From an uncultured Desulfovibrio sp. (GTDB taxonomy: Bacteria; Desulfobacterota; Desulfovibrionia; Desulfovibrionales; Desulfovibrionaceae): a stretch of DNA of 7,365 bases. Below are positions 1-5,179 of the stretch, in pieces. The stretch is from assembly GCA_900553145.1 (NCBI GenBank), contig USCL01000196.1:1-7365 (forward strand), read 5' to 3'. The notes below the pieces were generated by a model. That model made no database searches and was not told the origin of the DNA. It saw nothing but the letters and a program-made list of their open reading frames with translations. Numbering within the stretch: position 1 is the stretch's first letter; each line of letters begins with the position of its first letter. A program made the position numbers and the translations under genes.

Positions 1-14
1 TCCCCCAATCTTCT

Positions 15-35
15 CCCCCATCCCCATCCCCTCCC
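15..35 (-). other. Putative G-quadruplex motif (minus strand) / i-motif (plus strand)
   Basis: Four C-runs of 5, 4, 4 and 3 bases (15-19, 22-25, 28-31, 33-35) are separated by only 2, 2 and 1 bases. On the minus strand this meets the usual four-G-tract quadruplex rule with very short loops. A further C-run lies at 2-6. The core is a short tandem of CCCCAT units. Folding and function are inferred only. Confidence 0.5.
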
Positions 36-132
36 TCCGCCTTCTCTCCACCCCGCGCACCCTCGCCGTAGTCTGCTGCCGTTTCGATCTTCGGACTGCC
101 CCGCCTCCCCACGCGCCGCCTTGCCGGCCTCT

Positions 133-161
133 TTTGGCAGGATCGCGATACTCTTTGGCAG
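133..161. repeat. Direct repeat TTTGGCAG with 21-nt period
   Basis: TTTGGCAG occurs at 133-140 and again at 154-161, exactly 21 bases apart, or about two helical turns. The match extends leftward imperfectly as CTCTTT(T)GGCAG (129-140 and 151-161). Same-face spacing about 105-125 bases before the dehydrogenase start would suit a dimeric activator or repressor. I do not recognise the regulator. The GG/GC spacing required for a sigma54 -24/-12 promoter is not met at either copy. Confidence 0.4.
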
Positions 162-196
162 AATGAGAGAAGACGGGGAAGGCGGAAGGCGCGTAT

Positions 197-223
197 AGGA
201 GAGTCATGGCCCAAGATCTTTAA
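197..223 (+). promoter_or_regulatory. Possible leader micro-ORF (MAQDL) with strong Shine-Dalgarno
   Basis: AGGAGAG at 197-203 lies just ahead of an ATG at 206-208. The reading frame encodes Met-Ala-Gln-Asp-Leu and stops with TAA at 221-223, 42 bases before the dehydrogenase ATG and in the same frame as it. The ribosome binding site is as good as that of the real gene, so the unit would plausibly be translated if transcribed. It could be a leader peptide or a chance arrangement. No attenuator hairpin is evident between it and the gene. Confidence 0.25.
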
Positions 224-265
224 GCGGGCTCACACACCCACCCAGATACGTTTGGAGGCAAAACC

Positions 266-1789
266 ATGATCCAGATCCGCAACTTCATCAATGGCCAGTG
301 GCAGGAAGAAACGGGCGGCAAAACGGTTCCCCTGTACAACCCGTCCACCGGCGAAACCATCGGTTCCGTGCCCGTTTCCAACATGGAAACCTGCGAAGCC
401 GCCATCGCCACCGCCGCCGAAGCCTACAAGGCGTGGCGCCTGACCCCCATCGCCAAGCGCATGACCTATATCCACAAGATCCGCGAATGCATGATCCGTG
501 ATCTGGAAAAGCTCGCGCAGGGCATCGCGCTCGATCAGGCCAAACATATTTCCGAAGCCCGCGGCGAAGTCCAGCGCGTCATCGAGATCGTCGAGATGGC
601 CTGCTCCATCCCCGCGCTGATTCAGGGCGAAACCCTCGATCAGATCGCCGGGAGCATCACCGGCAAGGTCACGAAACAGTCCCTCGGCGTGTTCGGCGGC
701 GTCGCGCCCTTCAACTTCCCCGCTCTGGTATTCGGCTGGTTCATCCCCTTCGCCATCGGCACGGGCAACACCTTCATCTACAAGCCGTCCACCCAGTCGC
801 CCTACTTCATGCAGCTCATGTGCGAAATCTTCATGGAAATCGGCCTGCCCGGCGGCGTCGTCAACGTCATCCACGGCAGCCGCGACATCCCCGGCACATG
901 GTATGAAGATCCCCGCATCTCGGGCGTGTGCCTCGTCGGCTCCACCCCGACCGCCAAAAAGATGGCCGAAGGCTGCGCCAGAGGCGCCAAGCGCTCCATG
1001 CTGCTCGGCGGCGCGAAAAACATGCTCGTGGTCATGGAAGACGCCGACATCGACGTGTTCATCGAAAACTACATCAATTCCTGCTACGGCTCCGCAGGCC
1101 AGCGCTGCCTCGCCGGGTCCATCGTGGCCATCGTGCCCGAACTGTACGATACCGTGCTTGAACGCATGATCGAAGCCGCCAAGAAGGTCAAAGTCGGCGA
1201 CGCCCTCGATCCCGACGTGTACATGGGCCCCCTGATCTCCCGCGCCGCCGCCGACAAGGTCAAGGAATACGTGGATATCGCCCTGAACCACGGCCACGGC
1301 TGCGAACTCGTCCTCGACGGCCGCACCCCCGATCTGCCCGAAAAGAACAAGGACGGCTATTTCGTCGGCCCCACGATCATCAAGGACGTGACCCCCTGCA
1401 ACCCGCTGTTCACCACTGAAGTCTTCGGGCCGCTGGTCGCCACGATCAAAATCGCGGACATCGACGACGCGCTCGAACTCATCCGGCAGTCCGAATTCGG
1501 CAACGGCGCGTGCATCTTCACGCAGAGCCAGTTCTACGCCGAAAAGTTCAGCCGCGACGCGGACGTGGGCATGGTCGGCGTCAACGTGGGCATCTGCGCC
1601 CCGCACCCGTACATCCCCTTCGGCGGCATCAAGGGCTCGCTCCTCGGGACCAACAAGGCGCAGGGCAAGGACGGCATCGACTTCTTCACCCAGAACAAGG
1701 TCACCACGATCCGCACCGTCGACCCCAACGCCAAGAAGGGCGGCGACGACGCGAAGCCCAAGTCCGTCCGTTCCTGCGTGGCGTCCTAA
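266..1789 (+). CDS. mmsA: CoA-acylating methylmalonate-semialdehyde dehydrogenase (MmsA/IolA-like)
   Basis: This 507-residue cytoplasmic enzyme belongs to the aldehyde dehydrogenase superfamily. Known relatives oxidise methylmalonate or malonate semialdehyde with NAD and CoA to propionyl- or acetyl-CoA plus CO2. Visible hallmarks are FNFP with Asn150, KPST (173-176), VGSTP in the NAD-binding fold (224-228), the catalytic GSAGQRCLAGS with Cys281, and EVFGP (385-389). The usual ALDH general-base Glu is absent: the segment reads LLGGAKN (246-252), as is typical of the MMSDH branch. Arg104 and Arg280 lie where conserved MMSDH arginines are expected. The start has GGAGG at 254-258, seven bases before ATG. 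It differs from classical MmsA around 156-168 and 440-460 and carries a Lys/Asp-rich tail (about 487-507). No valine or inositol catabolism genes are nearby, so the true substrate is uncertain. The family call is firm. Confidence 0.85.
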   Translation: MIQIRNFINGQWQEETGGKTVPLYNPSTGETIGSVPVSNMETCEAAIATAAEAYKAWRLTPIAKRMTYIHKIRECMIRDLEKLAQGIALDQAKHISEARGEVQRVIEIVEMACSIPALIQGETLDQIAGSITGKVTKQSLGVFGGVAPFNFPALVFGWFIPFAIGTGNTFIYKPSTQSPYFMQLMCEIFMEIGLPGGVVNVIHGSRDIPGTWYEDPRISGVCLVGSTPTAKKMAEGCARGAKRSMLLGGAKNMLVVMEDADIDVFIENYINSCYGSAGQRCLAGSIVAIVPELYDTVLERMIEAAKKVKVGDALDPDVYMGPLISRAAADKVKEYVDIALNHGHGCELVLDGRTPDLPEKNKDGYFVGPTIIKDVTPCNPLFTTEVFGPLVATIKIADIDDALELIRQSEFGNGACIFTQSQFYAEKFSRDADVGMVGVNVGICAPHPYIPFGGIKGSLLGTNKAQGKDGIDFFTQNKVTTIRTVDPNAKKGGDDAKPKSVRSCVAS

Positions 1790-1831
1790 AGCGTAAACGT
1801 TCGGCTCCGGGGCGCGAGCCCCTTCCCCCCG

Positions 1832-1885
1832 CCGCTTTCCCCCGCCCGGAAACGTCCTCCTGCACCTCCGGGCGGGGGAAAGCGG
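1832..1885. repeat. Perfect 19-bp inverted repeat (16-nt loop)
   Basis: The arm at 1832-1850 is the exact reverse complement of 1867-1885, with a 16-base loop at 1851-1866. The stem is very GC-rich and would form a highly stable RNA hairpin 42 bases after the dehydrogenase stop. It is followed by AGCAGCGTCC rather than a T-run, so it is not a standard intrinsic terminator. It could stabilise the 3' end of the mRNA, act as a processing site, or be a copy of a dispersed palindromic repeat. Confidence 0.7.
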
Positions 1886-1889
1886 AGCA

Positions 1890-1960
1890 GCGTCCGCCGG
1901 AAGGCGATCCCCGCGTCCGGCCGCCCGCGCCGCCAATGGTGCGCGGCCCCCGGCGGACGC
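1890..1960. repeat. Nested inverted repeat, 11-bp outer stem
   Basis: GCGTCCGCCGG at 1890-1900 pairs perfectly with CCGGCGGACGC at 1950-1960. The interior holds a second stem, GGCCGC (1919-1924) with GCGGCC (1943-1948). An alternative inner pairing is GCGC (1927-1930) with GCGC (1941-1944), topped by GCC/GGT around an AAT loop. No T-run follows. It begins only four bases after the 19-bp hairpin, so the two would stack side by side in a transcript. Confidence 0.55.
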
Positions 1961-2059
1961 CCCGGTTTCCCGAAAGTTTTTCGCGCGGCCCCTCGGCAGC
2001 GCCTGCCGTTTCCCGCTCAACCAACCAGGGCGCGACGCCGCACACGGCGCGCCCGCCTT

Positions 2060-2100
2060 ACGGCTCCGGGTTCCTCGCCCCGGGGCCGTTTCGCGTTTTT
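2060..2100 (+). terminator. Probable intrinsic terminator of the dehydrogenase transcript
   Basis: ACGGCTCCGGG (2060-2070) pairs with CCCGGGGCCGT (2079-2089) through an uninterrupted 11-bp stem with one G-T wobble and an 8-base loop. TTCGCG and then five T follow (2096-2100), with another T5 at 2113-2117. The T-run starts six bases after the stem, which weakens the call. It sits 270 bases past the dehydrogenase stop and directly before the promoter of the next gene. Confidence 0.5.
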
Positions 2101-2132
2101 CATCCCCACGCCTTTTTCCCCGAATGATTTCC

Positions 2133-2161
2133 TTGACCGGGCGGGAGGCCGTATCTACACT
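2133..2161 (+). promoter_or_regulatory. Sigma70-type promoter for the envelope protein gene
   Basis: TTGACC (2133-2138, five of six to the -35 consensus) and TACACT (2156-2161, four of six to the -10 consensus) are separated by exactly 17 bases. Transcription would begin near 2168. The promoter lies inside the region that the longest possible reading frame (ATG at 2124) would translate, which argues that the protein actually starts downstream at 2217. Confidence 0.6.
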
Positions 2162-2170
2162 GTTGCTCTT

Positions 2171-2187
2171 TCCATGCATCTCATGGA
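2171..2187. promoter_or_regulatory. Operator-like inverted repeat just after the predicted transcription start
   Basis: TCCATG (2171-2176) and CATGGA (2182-2187) form a perfect 6-bp inverted repeat around a 5-base centre. It starts about three bases after the expected transcription start of the 2133-2161 promoter. A repressor bound here would block initiation; alternatively it is a small 5' UTR hairpin. I do not recognise the site. Confidence 0.3.
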
Positions 2188-2216
2188 TGACCATCAAACC
2201 ACCTTCGAGGAAAGCC

Positions 2217-3782
2217 ATGGCTCTGTCCAAACTCCAAAAAGGCCTCGTTGGCCTCGGCATCGCCCTTGTCGCCGTCATCGCCGTAGGATACGGCGGGCTG
2301 CGCTATCTTGAAACCGCAGCCGTCGACGCCATCCGCACATGGGCGGCCCAAACCCCGCAGAATGCCCATGTGGAGCTTGGGGATATTTCCTATTCGCTGA
2401 TGGAGAACCGTCTTGTCCTCAAAAACGTCCGCTTTACCTGCGTCGATCCGGATAAACAGACCGTAACCGCCTCAGCGGAAACGCTGGATATCCAGAAGCC
2501 GGGGACCACCCTGCTTTCGCTGATCCGCGATCCCAAAGGCGAGATCAAGGAAGCCACGCTCCCCGTAGCCGACGTAATCACCCTGCACAACCTGTCCTTC
2601 GGCCCTGAGCCGAACATCACCGTGCGGATCCGCACCTTCAAGGGCGTCGCCCTTGAAACCGCCGTCGCCCAAAACCTGCTGAGCGCCTCCAAAGACAACC
2701 CGACGAAAGCGGCGCTGATGCTCCTCTACGGGCTCTCGTACAAGGAAGACGCCGCCTCCGACGTCAAGGTGACGAGCAAGGTGTTCCCTTTCTCCATCTC
2801 CAGCGATACGGCCGTCCAGAAGTCCTATGTCAATGGACATTTGGATTCTTCCGTCACGAACGGGATCGCGTTCACCCTGAATGGGCAGAACCTCCTGACC
2901 CTCGGCGAAGTCCGGCTTGAGAACATGAACCTGCCGCCCCACGAGCTTATGGAAAAGCTCCTCATCACTCCCGCCGACATCAGCGACAAGGAAGCGTTTG
3001 AGGTCTTCAGAATGTTTTTCGCCGGGCCCAAGCCGCTTATCGGGGGCTTCTCCCTCCAGAACCTCAAGACCAGCAACGCCCTGCTCGACGTCTCGCTGGA
3101 CAAGCTGAGCGTCACCAACCCGTCGACCTCCCCCTACACCCTCGACGTGTCGGTGGAGCACCTCAAGATGCCCGTGGCCCTTGTGCCGGAACTCCAGCTG
3201 CTCTCGGTCATGGGCGTGCCGGAACTGGACGCCAGCGCCTCCTATGCCATGTCCTTGCCCAACAAGGACAACCAGTTCAACGGCACCGCCTCCCTCAGCG
3301 TCGCCAAGCTCGGCACGGCCGACTTCGCCGTCAAGGGGGAATTCCCCTATGAAGGGTTCTTGAAGCTCGTCAATGACGTCAAGAGCGTCGATGATCCCGC
3401 CACCGAGGCCGCCATTGAGGGTTTTGTTGAAAAGAACATCAAGTTCAGCCATATCGAAGCGGGATACGCCGATGAAGGGCTCCTGCCCCGCCTCGGCATC
3501 CTCGGCCAGAAGTTCATGGGCTTGACCCCCGAGCAGTGCGTGGATATGGCCAAGAAGTACGTCAAGGAATCCCTCGGCGCCGCCGAAGGGACGGAAAACA
3601 TGGCCAAGCTCATGGAGTATATCGACAAGCCCGGCGCCATCCGCCTTGTCTTCAACACGGAAAAGCCGCTTTCCGTTGAAGCCATCGACGCCTTGCCCGA
3701 CACGGATCCGTCCATCAAGCTGGACGTGAGCGCCGGCCCCAAGACGGCTCTGGAACTGATGGCCGATATGGAAAAGAAGTAG
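2217..3782 (+). CDS. Membrane-anchored periplasmic protein, AsmA/DUF945-like, function unknown
   Basis: I do not recognise this 521-residue protein by name. Residues 1-8 are short and basic, then about 9-27 form one hydrophobic helix with no obvious signal peptidase site, so it is probably an inner-membrane anchor with a large periplasmic body. The body alternates beta-like amphipathic stretches, such as VELGDISYSLMENRLVLKNV (52-71) and LDVSLDKLSVT (290-300). That pattern recalls AsmA, DUF748 and YdgA/DUF945 envelope proteins. A helical stretch (about 385-470) precedes a final strand region. There is one cysteine at 75 and one at 441, and no enzyme motif is seen. The start at 2217 is chosen because GAGGAA (2207-2212) precedes it and the promoter lies at 2133-2161. 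ATG at 2124 or 2187 would give the longer forms and lacks a binding site. Codons are slightly less C-ending than in recA. It is monocistronic between promoter and terminator. The coding call is firm; the family is tentative. Confidence 0.8.
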   Translation: MALSKLQKGLVGLGIALVAVIAVGYGGLRYLETAAVDAIRTWAAQTPQNAHVELGDISYSLMENRLVLKNVRFTCVDPDKQTVTASAETLDIQKPGTTLLSLIRDPKGEIKEATLPVADVITLHNLSFGPEPNITVRIRTFKGVALETAVAQNLLSASKDNPTKAALMLLYGLSYKEDAASDVKVTSKVFPFSISSDTAVQKSYVNGHLDSSVTNGIAFTLNGQNLLTLGEVRLENMNLPPHELMEKLLITPADISDKEAFEVFRMFFAGPKPLIGGFSLQNLKTSNALLDVSLDKLSVTNPSTSPYTLDVSVEHLKMPVALVPELQLLSVMGVPELDASASYAMSLPNKDNQFNGTASLSVAKLGTADFAVKGEFPYEGFLKLVNDVKSVDDPATEAAIEGFVEKNIKFSHIEAGYADEGLLPRLGILGQKFMGLTPEQCVDMAKKYVKESLGAAEGTENMAKLMEYIDKPGAIRLVFNTEKPLSVEAIDALPDTDPSIKLDVSAGPKTALELMADMEKK

Positions 3783-3808
3783 CCCGCCCGATCCGGGACG
3801 AAACAAGA

Positions 3809-3840
3809 GGGGGGAGGATCGGAACGCCTCCCCCCTTTTT
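3809..3840 (+). terminator. Strong intrinsic terminator
   Basis: GGGGGGAGG (3809-3817) pairs perfectly with CCTCCCCCC (3827-3835) around a 9-base loop and is followed at once by five T (3836-3840). It lies 27 bases after the stop of the envelope protein gene and insulates recA from it. Upstream A residues give little help to a minus-strand terminator, so it acts mainly in the + direction. Confidence 0.9.
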
Positions 3841-3853
3841 CTATCCTGCGGAA

Positions 3854-3869
3854 TCCGTTGACATACGGA
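3854..3869. promoter_or_regulatory. Operator-like palindrome over a recA -35 element
   Basis: TCCGT (3854-3858) and ACGGA (3865-3869) form an inverted repeat around TGACAT, so the palindrome overlaps the TTGACA hexamer at 3858-3863. The same segment carries a direct repeat, CGGAATCC, at 3849-3856 and 3866-3873. recA is usually under SOS control by LexA, whose site varies between bacterial groups. This is the best operator candidate I see, but it matches no LexA box I can name with confidence. Confidence 0.35.
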
Positions 3870-3887
3870 ATCCCCCACCGGTAATCT
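3858..3887 (+). promoter_or_regulatory. Candidate recA promoter P1
   Basis: A perfect -35 hexamer, TTGACA (3858-3863), is followed after 18 bases by TAATCT (3882-3887), a three-of-six -10. It begins 18 bases after the preceding terminator T-run. The -35 is excellent and the -10 poor, as would fit a regulated promoter. Confidence 0.45.
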
Positions 3888-3889
3888 GG

Positions 3890-3918
3890 TTGCCCGATCC
3901 GAGCGTTTTTGTTATGAA
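3890..3918 (+). promoter_or_regulatory. Candidate recA promoter P2 (extended -10)
   Basis: TTGCCC (3890-3895, four of six) and TATGAA (3913-3918, four of six) are 17 bases apart, with TG one base upstream of the -10 (3910-3911) as in extended -10 promoters. Start of transcription would be near 3925, leaving a 5' UTR of about 50 bases. P1 and P2 may both be used, or only one may be real. Confidence 0.4.
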
Positions 3919-3976
3919 AGCCGATTCGGGAAGCCTATCCCGGCAAACCCCGTCTACCTTTATGGAGTCTCCCCAT

Positions 3977-5077
<1,101 letters not shown>

Positions 5078-5083
5078 TCCGGC

Positions 5084-5106
5084 GCGGGGAGGGGCTCCCT
5101 CCCCGC
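5084..5106. repeat. Stem-loop after recA
   Basis: GCGGGGAGG (5084-5092) pairs perfectly with CCTCCCCGC (5098-5106) around GGCTC, and one more G-C pair can close a 3-base loop. It starts six bases after the recA stop. The following bases are TTCCCCTTCC, with no T-run, so full termination is doubtful. Partial termination or mRNA stabilisation between recA and alaS is possible. Confidence 0.55.
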
Positions 5107-5114
5107 TTCCCCTT

Positions 5115-5135
5115 CCGGGCGGCGATGCCGCCGGG
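5115..5135. repeat. Second stem-loop in the recA-alaS gap
   Basis: GGCGGC (5118-5123) pairs with GCCGCC (5127-5132) around GAT. The outer CC (5115-5116) and GG (5134-5135) can extend the stem past one mismatch, or with a bulged G in another register. No T-run follows. It ends 45 bases before the alaS start and leaves the alaS ribosome binding site exposed. Confidence 0.45.
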
Positions 5136-5179
5136 CACGGCCTCATCCCCCGATCTCCCCATCTCCCGCAGGAGCCTGT

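Larger units (their letters stand above)
1..253. other. C-rich intergenic leader upstream of the dehydrogenase gene
   Basis: I see no convincing gene here. The first 38 bases are almost entirely pyrimidine on the + strand. One + frame stays open from base 1 to a stop at 196-198, but its Ser/Pro/Leu/Arg-rich product and codon use are unlike the neighbouring genes, so I do not call it as the tail of an upstream gene. The stretch contains a C-run tract (15-35), a TTTGGCAG direct repeat (133-161) and a micro-ORF (206-223). I could not find a good sigma70 promoter. TTGGCA at 134-139 and at 155-160 resembles a -35 element, but neither has a matching -10 at normal spacing. Confidence 0.6.
1790..2132. 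other. Gene-free, hairpin-dense intergenic region
   Basis: About 340 bases separate the dehydrogenase stop from the next promoter. I find at least six GC-rich inverted repeats in a row: 1809-1822 (GGGGC stem, GCGA loop), 1832-1885, 1890-1960, 1994-2008 (CGGCAG/CTGCCG, 3-nt loop), 2028-2054 (GGGCGCG/CGCGCCC with inner CCG/CGG) and 2060-2089. A + strand frame runs through here (1510-2127) but is an out-of-frame shadow with Arg/Pro-rich low-complexity content. There is no tRNA-like cloverleaf and no recognised riboswitch. The region could be an untranslated 3' structure, a structured RNA or a decayed repeat element. Confidence 0.6.

Noticed and set aside
129..170. Sigma54 (-24/-12) promoter suggested by TTGGCA sequences
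   Set aside because: No GC dinucleotide lies at the required 10-base distance from either GG, so the element is incomplete.
1..198. 3' end of an upstream + strand gene in the first frame
   Set aside because: The frame is open to 196-198, but its composition is simple (Ser/Pro/Leu/Arg) and its codon use differs from the real genes. Sequence beyond the window would be needed to decide.
1510..2127. 205-residue + strand frame overlapping the dehydrogenase 3' end and the intergenic region
   Set aside because: It is out of frame with the real gene and Arg/Pro-rich; it has no ribosome binding site and covers strong hairpins and a probable terminator.
2124..2216. Upstream start for the envelope protein at ATG 2124 or 2187
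   Set aside because: Neither has a Shine-Dalgarno sequence, and 2124 precedes a good sigma70 promoter. The start at 2217 has GAGGAA and puts the hydrophobic anchor near the N-terminus.
230..2278. 682-residue open frame on the minus strand opposite the dehydrogenase gene and the hairpin region
   Set aside because: Same GC-driven shadow pattern, with no recognisable domain. It runs through the intergenic hairpins and the next gene's promoter.
2472..3878. 468-residue open frame on the minus strand opposite the envelope protein gene
   Set aside because: It crosses the strong + strand terminator and lies opposite a gene with a good ribosome binding site and promoter. Composition is shadow-like.
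3890..3976. Longer RecA starting at ATG 3890
   Set aside because: The extra 29 residues do not resemble RecA and overlap the candidate promoters. ATG 3977 has GGAG and the standard MAKK beginning.
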